From contig JACEFZ010013234.1 of NCBI GenBank assembly GCA_014155875.1, positions 265,001 to 329,000 on the forward strand: 64,000 nucleotides of DNA. The letters are read 5' to 3'. Shown here piece after piece: positions 22,291 through 33,829 of this stretch. A model generated the notes under the pieces. It saw only the letters and a program-made list of their open reading frames with translations, searched no databases and was not told the origin of the DNA. Source of the stretch: Cepaea nemoralis (lineage: Eukaryota > Mollusca > Gastropoda > Stylommatophora > Helicidae). Numbering within the stretch: the stretch's first letter is position 1; each line of letters opens with the position of its first letter. Position numbers and translations under genes: made by a program.

Positions 22291-22337
22291 AACTCATGGC
22301 CATGAATCATGACCAAGTGGGATATCAGAAAGAAGAC

Positions 22338-22435
22338 ACAGAGCCGACCTTCGCCACAGAGCCGACCTTCGCCACAGAGCCGACCTTCGCCACAGAGCCG
22401 ACCTTCGCCACAGAGCCGACCTTCGCCACAGAGCC
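22338..22435. repeat. 18-bp tandem repeat
   Basis: About five and a half perfect copies of cacagagccgaccttcgc. Confidence 0.95.
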
Positions 22436-22507
22436 AGCAACCGGTGGTCGTGTCTTAAATTAGGACAGCGTACGAATGCGGCTGTAGCAGCCTAGTTGAT
22501 GCCATCA

Positions 22508-22711
22508 TCTCACGGCAGACATGGCTGAAACCTGCAGGACATTAGCAGATGGTTTCCATGAACATGGCATGGGCGTCTCACGGCAGACATGGCTGAAACC
22601 TGCAGGACATTAGCAGATGGTTTCCATGAACATGGCATGGGCGTCTCACGGCAGACATGGCTGAAACCTGCAGGACATTAGCAGATGGTTTCCATGAACA
22701 TGGCATGGGCA
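22508..22711. repeat. 68-bp tandem repeat, three copies
   Basis: Three essentially identical units containing tctcacggcagacatggctg and ttccatgaacatggcatggg, a recent tandem duplication. Confidence 0.95.
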
Positions 22712-23690
22712 TCCATTAGAAAGCTTCCAAACCAGTCTCTCTCCACTGTAGCAGCCTGGGCCACCGAGGTGAAGCGGTCATGTCCGTCACTGCATTCAAA
22801 TCCTGTCCAGGTGACCACCTCACCGTCCTATTTTTTAAAATAACTTCATTCGAAGTTTTGGTGTTCTTCACCCAACAAGGATCAGTAAACAGCATTCTTT
22901 CATTACAAACACACACACGCACTCGCGTACACACACACACGCACGCACGCGCATGCGGACGCATATATTTTTTCCATGATTTCGTAAAATCCCCCTCCCT
23001 GCCCCATTTGTTTCATGTTTCGTTCTTCAACACTCTAATCTCGCCCACATTTCCGTGTTTTTGACATATGTGGGTTACTTATGTGTAATTTTGATATTTT
23101 CGTTTTCTACCTAAGTATTCTTTGTGTTTTGTTTTCCTCGCTGAGAAAGATTGTGATCGAGACGTTTGTTTCTATCTGTGATGCGTCTTTCCCGTCGTCG
23201 AGCTTCCATGTTAACATTTTGTCTTCCTATTTTCTCTAGATCCACGAAGGTTCAGAATTTCCCAGAATTTGTCATTCATCACCAACAACGCAACATTGCT
23301 CAGTCACCCCCGGAAAGATGTCGGAGATGTTGAATACTTAGTTTGTTGCACAAATCTACCCCGCCATCTCCCGCATTCCATCTTGCTAATGCCAAACTGA
23401 ATTCCCGATTCCATAACTGTATGTAGAAATATCAGTTGGGGAATTCTGTCCATATTCCATAGTCGCGGGTTCACGTGGATGATAGACCTGGATGTCTGTT
23501 TCGTTATGCGTCTAAGTACACTTGTTTCTGCAGCCTTCTGGTAAGTATACTCGCGCGAGTACCACAGTAGGTCATTTTGGGAAGAAGGAGAGGGTGGAAT
23601 AAAGCCCCACTGTTGCTTCGAGAGCGTGTACATGGAGTTGCAGTACAGCTTTGATTGAACAGCTCTGTTTGGCAAGCTGCCGATCGCATA
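22712..23690. other. intergenic, one CA-rich microsatellite
   Basis: Holds a mixed CA/CG dinucleotide tract at about 22908-22965. Nothing else recognised; the open frames on both strands lack motifs. Confidence 0.5.
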
Positions 23691-24160
23691 CAATCACAGG
23701 CTATGTTAACGTTTACTGAAATTAGTGTATTGACTCACATGCGTATCTGGACATTGATATTCGTGGCTCAGATGTGTAATCTGAGTGTTCACAATTCTGG
23801 CTCACATGTGTAATTTGTATATTTGCTGTTGTGACCCACATGTGTGTCTGGACAATGATATTCGTGGCTCAGATGTGTAATCTTAGTGTTCACAATTCTG
23901 GCTTGTTCACAATTCTGGCTTATAGGTGTAATCTATTCATTTACAGTTGTGACTCACATGTCAGTCGGAACATTCCGATTTCTAGCTACAGCCTATCTCT
24001 GGGCAATCCCATTTCTAGATCACGTGTTAACCTAATCATTCACAATATTTTGGCTCACATGTCTAATCTCATCAGTTATGACTCACATGTGTGTCAGAAA
24101 ATACCCATTTCTAGCTCATGTGTGTATCTGTTTATTCACGTTCAAACGCACATCATAGTA
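23690..24160. repeat. degenerate tandem repeat (36-40 bp)
   Basis: Diverged repeats of units with gtgactcacatgtgt and gtgttcacaattctggctc, about a dozen copies. Not homogeneous, hence old. Confidence 0.75.
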
Positions 24161-24510
24161 TTCAATTGCTAGACGCTACTAAAAGTTGGCTCCCTCCACA
24201 AAAATTACCATAATTCGTCACTGTGATGTCTTTCGGCTGCATAAAACAGTTATTTTGAGTAATAGTTTATTGTTTGTCAAGTATAGTATGCGAAATACCG
24301 ACGTAAATTAGCTGACTGCGCACATCACATACCAGGCTGAAATACCTTATGTTCAGTAAACTAAAGATAGGAGACACTGATGTTTGTGACCGTGGAACTG
24401 GTAAAATGTCAGCTAAACATTTGCTGCAAGAGTGTCCAACATATGTAGAATAGAGAAAATATTTTGGTCTACACCCGCACCATTTGAGGACATTATACAG
24501 ATGTCAAGAA

Positions 24511-25260
24511 GTCAGCGTGGCCGAATGGATAAGAATGCGTGTTCTTAAATATCCGGTGTGCTGATGCCGAGGTTTAGTTTAGTTTAGTTTAGTCGACGGA
24601 TCAACATCATGGCACACGGGTGTAACCCATAAGTGCTCCGTTCTACTCCTAACCCAAGCCTGAGTCTGGAGAATCTCAGCTCAGTGCACGAACTCTGTAG
24701 CACCGGCGAGGATCTTGAAATACACCGGGGCATGCCGGTGTGCTGGGAAATAAACAGGCGGACAGAGGTGGCTGGCTCTGCAGAACTTGGTGGAGTATTG
24801 ATACGTGACAAGGCAGACGTGGTTGTGGCCTTGTGGGAGCACGTGTACCCTCGGAGGAGCAAATGGATCACCATTCTGGCAAGAATGTGACAACGAGGAG
24901 TGACGAAGGGATCTGGCCGACGCTCAACGCTCAGAGGAAAGGCGAGACGGACATATAATCAGATTGCTACTGGTACTATTTGTGTTGGAACTCTTCGCTG
25001 GCTGCTGAGGATGGGGACGGAGCGCTTATGGAAATGCCCCGAATGCTGTGATGTCGATTCCTAAATCAATCAATCAATCAATACTGGATTGAATGCGGTG
25101 TGCTGATGCCGAGGCAAGTGGTTCAACCCCTACACCGGACAGTTGGACTGAAATGTTGCCCTCTCATTGTTTACTTTGGGACCTAAATTACAAGTACCTC
25201 TGAGGTCGCCTGATGGCGAGGGACACTGTTAATAGGGAAAGCTAATCCATACGCAAAAAT
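24511..25260 (+). mobile_element. tRNA-derived SINE, family B, split by an insertion
   Basis: The head at 24511-24572 carries A box TGGCCGAATGG; the rest resumes at 25096 with B box GGTTCAACCCC and a body with ttacaagtacctctgaggtc. A 5'-truncated relative is at 30567-30745. The interruption at 24573-25095 is flanked by a 19-bp target duplication. The head resembles a Ser/Leu class II tRNA. Confidence 0.8.
24573..25095 (+). mobile_element. truncated LINE inserted in SINE, both ends 3'-like
   Basis: 523 bp flanked by the duplication cggtgtgctgatgccgagg (24554-24572 and 25096-25114). The plus strand encodes the RNase H end (TPGHAGVLGNKQADR, a frameshift, VAGSAELGG) and the Cys-containing C-terminus ERLWKCPECCDVDS, then an (AATC)n tail. 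The left 90 bp or so encode, on the minus strand, a homologous C-terminus (EHLWVTPVCHDVDP) with its own (CTAAA)n tail, so two 3' ends face outward. Confidence 0.75.
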
Positions 25261-25489
25261 AAGTCCAGCACTTACTAGAAGCAGTGTGTATGGACTACGC
25301 CTAATTTCAAAGCGAGCAAGCAACAACAACAACAAAAAATACAAATGTCAACAAGCTCAAGTTGACTGCTGCTTTCTTTAAATCAATTCAGGTTGACGCC
25401 TTATGGTGAACGAAGAAGAAAATACGATGAAAAACGAAAACGAAACAATATTTACTTTCAAATAGTTACAAATTGGGATACACATGCCC

Positions 25490-25640
25490 GTACTACATTC
25501 TTCTTCTTCTTCTGCGTTCATCCGGAGTTTTTTTTTTGAGGACGTGATTGCATTGTGCCTGTTTACAACAGAGCTGCGTTCTTGCACCGTTAGGCCGACA
25601 CATCCGACTTCTGCGGGCATTTGTTGACCGGGTTAACCTT
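25490..25640 (-). repeat. short interspersed repeat, family D, copy 1
   Basis: About 140 bp shared with 63222-63368, including gtgcctgtttacaacagagc and ttcttgcaccgttaggccga. On the minus strand it ends in an A run and a (GAA)n tail like the LINE at 16192, which suggests a SINE using that LINE's 3' recognition. It might instead be part of the 5' UTR of the following LINE, but the copy at 63 kb has no LINE after it. Confidence 0.6.
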
Positions 25641-25693
25641 CCCGGGGGTACTACATTCGACCCTTCCGTGCATCCCCCATTCGAAGACCAATT

Positions 25694-26833
25694 GTGGTAT
25701 GTAATATGTCTGTAACTGTGAGTTCCCTTGAAGCAAGATGGCGGGACATTTCTTCGTCCCGTAAAATGGAACGTGTTTTTTTCCGAAATGTTTATGGATT
25801 AAGTGTGTTTTTTCGTGGTAAAATGGAGTTCGGACCGTGCAACGGAGTTCGTGCACGCGCGCCCGGACTTCCTTCGGCGTATCATCGGCGCCCGGTGGCG
25901 ATAGTTAAGCCTAACATGACGACCAGACGACCGGCAAGGACACAGCGTGGGAAGAGGGCAGGCGCACGAAGAAGGCGTTTAAAATGTGACAGATTGGGTA
26001 TCGGAAACGTTCGAGTACTGTACTGGAACTGTGCATCATTTAGTCAACGCCGACCCATTCTCGAAAAACTACTCTACGGAAACGATATTGTAGTCTTGCA
26101 GGAAACACAGCTCTGCGACGGAACAGTCAATGTCGCGGGATTTCAGGGATTCTTTAACAGGCGGCACCTCGGACAGGCCATTCTGGTCCGCGACAACATA
26201 CTGGTGTCTGAGATCGATATGTCTTCCTGGAACTGTGATACACTGCAAGTGCAGGCATTAAGAATAATGACGCCAGTGCAGCTTGTAATCGTGAACGTTT
26301 ATGCGCGAAATGGAAAGGTCGACGTGCGACAATGGCAGAGTTTGTTCGATATGGATGAAAGGCATATCATCTACTGTGGGGACTTCAATGCCAGAGGCAG
26401 TCAATGGGGGAATTGCATCACCAATAGACAGGGAGAAGATCTGGAGGACGCCCTGGCATCTGCTGCCCTAGTCTGTCTGAATGATGGGATGGTCACTAGA
26501 ATGGCCACTCGACCAGGTGACTCTGACAGCGCCATTGACTTGGCTCTGGTGTCACCCACCATTGCACCAAGGTGCTGGTGGGGCACACTGGGATACCACG
26601 ATAGTGACCACTACCCCTGTGTCATCCTGATCAAGAAAGACAGGGCCATGAGTCAAAGAAACAAGACAAATGCCTTCCCGTACAAAAACACTGGTCAAGA
26701 CGCCATAAGCAAGATCAAAAGAAGAAAACAAACTTCCTCCCGCAGGAGACAAGAAAGATGGTTGCAGCCACCATGGTGGAATGGAGAGGTCGAGAAGGCA
26801 TGGCTGGGAAAGAGGCAGGCTGTCAAAGACTGA
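25694..26833 (+). pseudogene. LINE ORF2 N-terminus, APE-like endonuclease
   Basis: A 379-codon frame. After a basic N-terminus (RRPARTQRGKRAGARRRRLK) it has the apurinic endonuclease core: LYWNCASFSQ (Asn), VVLQETQ (Glu), IIYCGDFNARGSQWG (Asp/Asn), SAIDLALVS and the catalytic YHDSDHYP. All catalytic residues visible by eye are kept. This nuclease nicks target DNA for target-primed reverse transcription. The frame stops at TGA 26831-26833, but the same frame continues with LINE-like sequence, so the stop is a mutation. The ATG at 25694 is not certainly the original start; MTTRRPART at 25916 is an alternative. Confidence 0.9.
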
Positions 26834-26854
26834 CAAAAGGCCAGAAAGGCTAAC

Positions 26855-28015
26855 ATGCCACAGGTTGAGTTGGCGAACCTGAAGACTGAGGTCGATAGGA
26901 CGATGACTTTATTCAAATCCTGCGCCAAACAGGCCAAGGCCGAGAAATGGGACGAGTTCTGCAGGAAGGTGTGCTCCGAGCGATCTCTTACGACATTCTG
27001 GCGCCTCCATAAGAGCATGAACGGTGCTGCACAACGTAGGGGTATTCCAGACTTTCAAGGCACAGACCTCACATGGGAAAAGTCGGATGCGGATAAAGGT
27101 AAGGCCCTTCTTGCACGCTACATATAACAAACTGACCAGAAAGACGAGTCCGCCAGACAGAGAACCACAACGACACTCTCTCAGTTGTGCGAGGGGGTCG
27201 GGACAGACGAAGAATGGATAATCACAGCTGAGATAATGCGTGCGTTGCTCAAGAAATCACCTAACACCGCCCCAGGCCCAGACGGCATCCGATATGGTGA
27301 CCTACTGGTGATATCAGATGATGACATGGAAGAACTGGCCAGAGAATTCATCACCAGTATCCAGAGGGGTCAGATCAAAGAAGAATGGCTACACAGCTAC
27401 TTGCTGCCACTGCCATAACCGAACAAAGACCATTCCAAGATAAGCGGCTACAGAATCATTACGATCACTGCTGGCAAGTTACTGGAGAAAATTGTAGCAC
27501 ACAGACTTGCTTGTGACTTGGAACAACTCAGCTGCTTCCCGCCCACACTTGGAGGATACAGACGCAACAAAGAGTCATGGCTGAATGCGGCGGTCTTTGC
27601 TCAAGATGTTTACGAAGGATTTCAGGTCAGAGAAGAGACATGTGCGGCCGCCATAGACTTAGAGGACGCATACAATAGAGTATCCTTCGAGCACTTGATG
27701 CAAACCCTCCTCAGACTGAAAGTGCACCCTCACCTTGTACGATGGATAGCTGTAGTTCTGCTCCAAAGGAAGGTGGTGCTAAGATGCGAGAGTTGGTCTT
27801 CTGAGCCGATAACGATATGTCCAGGATTGCCGCAGGGTTCACCACTGTCACCAGTACTATTCAACGTGTATACGGTGCCGATCACTGAACAACAGTTGGA
27901 CGGGAGGCCTAGGACTCTTTTGCTGACGACATCCTCGTGTATCGACAGGGTCGAGATAGACAGGCGGTTGCCAATGATATGCAGGGCTATGTCAGAGTCC
28001 AGAAAGGGTACAGTG
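26855..28015 (+). pseudogene. LINE reverse transcriptase, broken
   Basis: Same frame as the endonuclease, with in-frame stops near 27125 and 27416. RT motifs: SPNTAPGPDGIRYGDL (27253-27302), AAIDLEDAYNRV (motif A, near 27650), GLPQGSPLSPVLFN (motif B, near 27825). The active-site motif C, FADDILVYRQGRDR (from about 27917), is intact but in a different frame, so a single-base-type frameshift lies just before it. After about 28010 the RT is interrupted by a non-LINE insertion. Confidence 0.9.
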
Positions 28016-28530
28016 ATGCAGTGACATCGTTACGCCCGCCAGGCGACTTAGCTCCCAGCAGGGAGGCAGCAACTTCGTTACGCCGCCAGGCGAGTGGTAG
28101 TTACCGGCCTGCAAGATTGCTGGCTGACGAACGACCAGCGGTCAGGCCAGGACGACGCTAAACGCACGCATGCCTCGTGAAGCCACCTGAGGTGGGGGGC
28201 AAGTGGCGAACTAGCGGCAGACAGCTCTGGGACACGGACTTGGACGGACGCATGATGAGAGAAAGGCGTTGTGTGGTTTTCTGTGCTGAAAGTCGAGTGT
28301 CTGGACATGTTGAATGTTAGACTTGTGAGCTGTATTGTGGATGTAAGTGTATTGAAGTATTAAGTATATATTGTTGTGATCATCGTAATGTATTTGATCC
28401 GTGAATAAATCCATTGAACGGTGTGTCGTTGAGTCTTACGTCAAATCACGTTGTACTTGTACTGTCTCACATGTGTTAGGTTAGCGAGCCAAGTTTAAGA
28501 CCCTGACAGGCTAACTAGATCGAATTTCCT
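28010..28530. mobile_element. inserted non-coding segment, possible solo LTR
   Basis: About 500 bp splitting the LINE RT between motif C and the thumb. It contains a near duplicate of cgttacgcccgccaggcga, a TATA-like aagtatatattg (28358-28369) and an AATAAA (28402), and ends near agaccctgaca. Size and signals fit a solo LTR, but no convincing target duplication was found. Confidence 0.4.
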
Positions 28531-29564
28531 CATGGTGTGCTGATGCCGATGCCCTTGTCAACCCTGCAAAGGCATCGGTTACATGGTTCTCCCTAAACAA
28601 CCATATTGTGAAAACAGACCTGCCGGCAGTAAGAATGAATGGGAGCATTTTGAGTAGAACCCAGTCAATGACATATCTTGGCGTGAAGCTTGATCGTAGC
28701 CTGTCCTTCAGAGATCATGTCGATTATGTCATAACCAAGGCTCGAAAAGGTTTGTCAGCAATGAGAGTCATGGCGACTGCCAATATCGAGCAAAGACTGC
28801 TAATACTTCTATTCCAAGGACTTGTGCTTTCACGCATCGAGTATGCCCTGGCCATCCTCACTGTCAGCCCTACACAGATTGGAAGACTTGAAAAGGTACA
28901 AAACGAAGCCATGCGCATCATTTTGGGCTGCACGAGAGACACCATCTGTGTAGCAATGAGATACCTCCTTGACTTCCCGACAATGGAACACAGGATCAAG
29001 ATCTGGAGAGCTCGTGCATACTTAAAAATAAGTGCAGATGAGCAGCACCCTCTGCATGACGCTATATTCAGAGAAAAGGGTGACAGGCTAAAGAGGGGCA
29101 AATCATGGATGGGTCGGGCGGAAGATGTCGTCAGACAGGTCTGCAGTCTTACCAGTATCAACCCCGGCAAGGAATGGGTGCCAGTGCCTCCAGCTTTTAA
29201 GTGCACTTTCTCCTGCATTATCACACTCGACAGACGGTGCAGAGAGCAGAACCCTGCCGCTGTCAATGCAGAGGTTAACGCGCTCATCTATGAACACTCA
29301 GATAGTCCCGAAGTGCTCATCTATACAGATGGATCTGTTGTAAAGCAGCAGAGAAGTGCGTGGGCATTTACAGCCCGTTCAGCGGGCCGAACCGTTCAAG
29401 AATCCAGTGGTGCCCACTCTATGACCACGAGCAGCATGACGATGGAGGTGATGGCAGTTACACAGGCTTTCATATGGCTGGAATCACAGCATTATACCAA
29501 CGTGTGTGTACTAAGTGATTCAATGAGCATGATTCAGGAAGGTCGAAGCTGGATCTGTACATAG
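28531..29564 (+). pseudogene. LINE RT thumb and RNase H domain
   Basis: Open through 318 codons from 28608. It has the RT end (TYLGVKLDRSLSFRDHVDYV), a linker (NEAMRIILGCTRDT, shared with the antisense copy at 39777), then RNase H with LIYTDGSVV (Asp), TMEVMAVTQAF (Glu) and VCVLSDSMSM (Asp). The frame ends at TAG near 29563; the fourth RNase H motif is found after it in another frame. Confidence 0.9.
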
Positions 29565-29985
29565 ACAGTGGACTGAGTCGCTGCGGAAGTCTGTTGTCCG
29601 TAAAGTCACCTTCATCTTCGTCCCGGGACATGCGGGAGTCGAGGGAAATGAACGAGCTGATAAACTGGCTGGCTCTGCACCCCCTGTAGATGGCTAACCC
29701 CTGGATCGTGCCGATGTTATTAATGTCCTCAAAGATATGGCGAGAACAGAGGATTTTGACGTTAGTGAATCCACATCGCTGTCCAGGATGAAAGACTTGG
29801 GAGTAAGAATCGGCACGGCCAGACGCGAGAGGTACATCGGGAAAACAAGGCGCCTCGTCAACCAACACAGAACTGGCACTATTAGCCACCGGACGCTGAT
29901 GCATATGCTGGGGGAGGATCTGAGCACCTATGGACATGTCCGGAGTGCAATGCAGATATCCCAACTGATAACTGATAACTGATGT
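29565..29985 (+). pseudogene. LINE RNase H end and Cys-motif C-terminus
   Basis: In a shifted frame: KSVVRKVTFIFVPGHAGVEG and NERADKLAGSAP (last RNase H motif), an in-frame stop, then RADVINVLKDM and a tail that ends LWTCPECNADIPTDN with a C-x2-C pair. The same C-terminal motif recurs at 24573-25095. Confidence 0.85.
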
Positions 29986-30135
29986 CTGTAACATTCATAC
30001 AGGAAAAACATAGTCATATGAATGCTGTTCGTCTTAACAATACATACTAAAATAAAGAAGAAGACGAAGAAGAAAAGGAAGAAGAAGAAGAAGAAGAAGA
30101 AGAAGAAGAAGAAGAAGAAGAAGAAGAAGAATATG

Positions 30136-30566
30136 TGTGAAAGATTATGATAACTTGCGCGACTCAGCCGGCGCCTGATGATGATGATGATGTTGGTTAT
30201 GTTGCTGATGGTTACGATGATGATAATATCCGTGGACTCTTTAAGTCTGAACCAGGAAACACATCACAAGACGAAGTGATCGGCCCGGCAAAAGTTACCC
30301 GATATTTCCGACCAAATATTTCTAGAGCTAACAGGCTCCGGTATGAGCGCTCAATCCTGCATGTGTTGGTTATCTCCCCTCAGCGGGTTATCTCCCCTGT
30401 CCAGCTGTCTGTCTTTATCTGCAACTCCCAGGGTTGGACAGACACCAGGGTCATCTCCCGCCATATCACGTCTGGAGTTCAGATCCATGGACGGAAGAAG
30501 ACATCAGACGGGAGATTGTCGAGCATCTTGTGGAGACACAATAAAACAGTCATAAAAGAATAACAG
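30136..30566. other. flank, no recognised gene
   Basis: A short (GAT)n stretch at 30176-30191, otherwise unrecognised sequence. Overlapping open frames share no motif. Confidence 0.4.
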
Positions 30567-30745
30567 CTACACAGGCCAGTTGGACTACAATGTTGACTTC
30601 TCGGCCTTGACTTGGGGAAGTAAATTACAAGTACCCATGAAGTCGGAGTGGGTTAATCTGACGGCGAAGGACACTGGTAATAGAGAAAGTTAATCGACAC
30701 GCAAATATCATTCCAATGATACTTACTAACAATATAAATCAATTT
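30567..30745 (+). mobile_element. SINE family B, 5'-truncated copy
   Basis: Matches 25138-25260: cagttggact, then aattacaagtaccc and gacggcgaaggacactg. The tRNA-like head is missing. Confidence 0.7.
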
Positions 30746-31480
30746 GATGAAATAAATCAGCCCTGTGAAACAAACTTAATGAAATAACTCAACTTTTAAA
30801 AATAAGTACACGAACTTAAAAACCAATCATATACATAACATATACTTAGATAGGTAGGTATATAGATAGGTCGATATATAGACAGACAGGAAGGAATATA
30901 GATAGATAGGTAGGTGGGCGGTAGATAGATATTTAGATATGTAGATATTTAGATAGGTAGGTATGTGGATAAGCACAGTAGAACTTTATTCGTTGATCAC
31001 GGCGATCCAGTGGTAGACAATATCCTGACGAATCTGTACAGTCATGGTCGCACTCTCTACAGAAATACCAATGTCAATGGGCCCTAGCCGGCTGCGTCCA
31101 GCAACCAACAATGCAGGAACAATCGATGGGGTCACCACTATATTTATAATCCCGTGCAGCAATAAAACACCCCGCGACCCCATTATTTGACTGGGCTTTG
31201 GTAAAATGAGCGTTCCCCTAGCCCTGCAGACGGGGCGGGCGAAAGGAGTATGGTTGGCGGTCATTCGGATGGCAGGATTCACCCAATTATGTACATCAGC
31301 AAGACAGAGGAGGAGGGGAGCACGGGCAGAACAAATTGTGTACATCTGTGTGTGTCCCTGACCTTTCAGACATCTCTCGTGGCAGCTATTGGGGCCTGAG
31401 GCCAGGAAGTACGGGTCCTTGGATTGTGGGAATCTTTCGCGACTAACTAGGCTTCACAAACAGATCACCTGTAGTGTGTT
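30746..31480. other. intergenic with one unexplained minus-strand frame
   Basis: 30840-30965 is a degenerate GATA/GTAG microsatellite. On the minus strand, 31345-30986 is open for 119 codons (MYTICSARAPLL...) and its TAA stop overlaps an AATAAA. No domain was recognised and no splice context is clear, so it is not called as a gene. Confidence 0.35.
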
Positions 31481-31489
31481 TTAGTCTCT

Positions 31490-31690
31490 TTACACTAATC
31501 ATCATCATCATTAGCATCATCTTCATCATTTTATGTCTGTCTGTCTGTCTGTCTCTTCTTATTCTTCTTCTTTCTTTCTTTCTTTTTTTCTTTCTTTCTT
31601 CTTCTAAGCCTCCTCCTTCCTCTTCTTCTTTGAAGAACAGGGAAGAGCGGCAGGAGGGAAAGTAGTAGTAAGAACAAGAAAAAGAAGACA
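31490..31690. repeat. microsatellite cluster
   Basis: ATC, CTGT, TTC/TTTC and AAG tracts in succession. The open frames over this cluster are low-complexity artefacts. Confidence 0.9.
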
Positions 31691-32600
31691 TCTACAGCAA
31701 ACAGCATGAACCCCGCTGCTGAGCAAACACCCGATGGTGGTTCATATCATCAGAAGTAGGCCACAATTCCGTGAATGTGTCGACCTCTTTACCTCCTTCC
31801 AACTCTGGGGATGTGTGGGTCCACCATGGACACACCCCCAATGTTTCTCTCTCCGCTGTTGTAGCCGAACCCTGTACGCCAGCTTCCACACGTGGACACA
31901 CTGCAGATGACAATGATTCCACCAGGTCGCCGCTGAATGTGCCTCCCCTACACCCCTCCTGCCATCAGAGAGGCGAACGTCATGCACTTCCCTGTCATCA
32001 CACTTGTGACTCAGTCGGGGGCAGAACGCCAACTTCTCTCTTCTCGCCGTTGTTCTCTGTCGACACGCCCGTAGTTTTTAAATGCCCGGGCCGCCATGTT
32101 GCATCCTTCGCACCCGGTCCACAGCTGAATGAACCACATTTGTTCACGTATGCCCTACCTCCTGGTCATTTATATTGTGTTGGTGGGCTGGGTCTTCCTT
32201 CCCTCGCCGTTACTTCAGCCGCGGAAGCGACCCGCGCGTGGTGTGGTGCTCTACGTTCAGCAACTGCTGGCGCTGCTAGGCCGCGGTAGTGAGACTGTGG
32301 CCATCCCTCTGTCCTGGTGTTCATTATGTTGAGTGCTGTCCGCTACTTCTCAGCGTCCTCGGTTGAGGCGCAACGTTCCTGCTGGATGTCATGGCTAGGT
32401 GGGCCGGCACAATACAGCAAGAGATAGCAAAGAAAATGTGAGCATGGCAACCCATCTTTGGGAACCTGTACATCATATAGAGCAAAGAAGAAGAAAGCGA
32501 TGAAGAAAAAAAGAGAGAAGGGGGAGATTTAATAAAGGTGAAAGCATCGACTTCATTGCACCGGGGTTTATTCCTTGTGGCAGTCTCTTTCAGGAAAACA
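31691..32600. other. intergenic, nothing firm
   Basis: GC-richer than its surroundings with overlapping open frames on both strands (for example 31771-32289 plus, 32032-31742 minus) but no recognised domain or splice structure. A single AATAAA lies near 32530. Confidence 0.35.
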
Positions 32601-32604
32601 GCCT

Positions 32605-32755
32605 ATCGAAAGCTACGCACAGAGCACAACTCCGTAGCTCCAGCAGGAGTCTCAGAGAAAATTGCACTCGTGAATCAAGTGACGGAGTCCTGGAACTGAC
32701 TCAGGACCTTCGGAGCAGAAGAGAGAAGGCTGAACCATTCTGCCACGGCGAAGAA
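32605..32755 (-). mobile_element. SINE family A, antisense copy
   Basis: On the minus strand: A box TGGCAGAATGG, a weak B box, then ctgagactcctg and agctacggagttgtgctctg, matching the bodies at 5355 and 62791. Confidence 0.7.
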
Positions 32756-32796
32756 GAAGAGAAAGTTGTAATAGAAAATAATCAGCAGTAATGGTA

Positions 32797-32998
32797 GTAG
32801 TCCCGGATCCCTGGCCTAGGCGTTAACGTCTTTCTCCGTAATTCTGTATATCCACGCAAGGAACGTAACCTGCGCGAGAATCGGTAGTGTTCTGGCCGCG
32901 TTGGTATCTGAGCGTAATCTTGTCAAGAAATCAACAATCAGCTGAAAGATGCTGATGTTGACAAGCAATGTCCTGTAAAGGATATGCGAACAAAATAA
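32797..32998 (+). mobile_element. short interspersed repeat, family C, copy 1
   Basis: Shares with 41636-41882 the head (cctggcctaggcgttaacg / cctggtctaggagttacacg), gagaatcggtagcg, gcgtaatcttg-caagaaatc and the end atgtcctgtaaaggatatgc. The copy here lacks about 45 bp in the middle. Probably a SINE; the tRNA resemblance is weak. Confidence 0.65.
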
Positions 32999-32999
32999 T

Positions 33000-33052
33000 G
33001 GTGGTAGTAGTAGCAGCAGCAGCAGCCTTAGCAACAGCAGCAGTAGTAGTAA

Positions 33053-33121
<69 letters not shown>

Positions 33122-33235
33122 AAAGGAGGGGGAGTAGTAGTAGTAGTAGAAGGAGGAGGGAAAAGAGGGGGAAGGGAGAAGAAGGAATTGAGGAGCAGGA
33201 AGGAAGGGAGGAGGAGGAAGGGGAAAACATATGTT
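33000..33235. repeat. (GTA)n and purine microsatellite
   Basis: (GTA)n at about 33001-33165 with a GCA patch, followed by a GGA/GAA-rich stretch. It explains the Val- and Tyr/Thr-rich open frames on both strands. Confidence 0.95.
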
Positions 33236-33239
33236 AACA

Positions 33240-33500
33240 TGTAGTAATTACTAATGGCGCCTGGAAACTTCCTGTTAGAGCTTTCGTGCGAGTATACGGA
33301 AACAAACCCCACGGCCTTGCGAATACGAGGTAGAAAGTTTAACCATTTCGCCAAGGAGGAGGAGGAGAAAGAAGAAGAAGAGGAGGAAGAAGAAACCCCT
33401 AAATATGTAAACACGTAGCAATTAATAATGGCGCCTGGAAACTTCCAGTTAGAAACTACGAGCGGACAAACAAAATAACACGCCGATCGCATATTGCATA
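33240..33500 (-). repeat. duplicated segment with SINE-like head
   Basis: 33240-33310 and 33420-33480 share atggcgcctggaaacttcc. On the minus strand 33360-33290 carries TTGGCGAAATGG and GGGGTTTGTTTCC, a degenerate pair of pol III boxes like SINE family A. A GGA-rich tract separates the halves. Confidence 0.5.
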
Positions 33501-33829
33501 TTAACATCCGGGAAGGGAAGATAAAGGAGCGACGGGGAGAGAAATTATTGTATCAGAGCGCCATTTTGTAATCTCTTTGCGGAGACTGAATAATGGAGCT
33601 CTCGTCGCTGTCTCGGTCGGGATGGTTTTGCACTCGCTGGGAGACAAACAAATGAGGTGTTTCTTTATGTTTGGGAAATTAGATTGACTCAAATTATAGC
33701 TTGCCTCAATTTATCAAGTCAGAGACACTGCATGCTTGCTTTCTTAAAGCAGTTTATTCCAGATTGTGGGTTACTGGGAGGGAAGTTACATATTGTGTGA
33801 ACACTGATGTGTGGAATTTTATTGTTGAT

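Larger units (their letters stand above)
25660..30135 (+). mobile_element. near-full-length RNase H-type LINE, inactivated
   Basis: About 4.5 kb carrying, in order, APE endonuclease, RT, RNase H and a Cys motif. The 3' UTR has AATAAA (30050) and a long (GAA)n tail at 30056-30130. Three in-frame stops before the RT active site (near 26831, 27125, 27416), a frameshift before FADD, a 500-bp insertion (28010-28530) and later stops make it inactive. Domain content suggests the I/Jockey supergroup. The exact 5' end is not defined. Confidence 0.9.

Noticed and set aside
28010..28530. Definite solo LTR
   Set aside because: TATA and AATAAA fit, but I found no matching short target duplication and the termini are unclear.
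30986..31345. 119-codon minus-strand frame with stop overlapping AATAAA
   Set aside because: No recognised domain, no splice or promoter context; kept as a note only.
32931..33507. Val-, Thr- and Tyr-rich frames
   Set aside because: Translation of the (GTA)n microsatellite on either strand.
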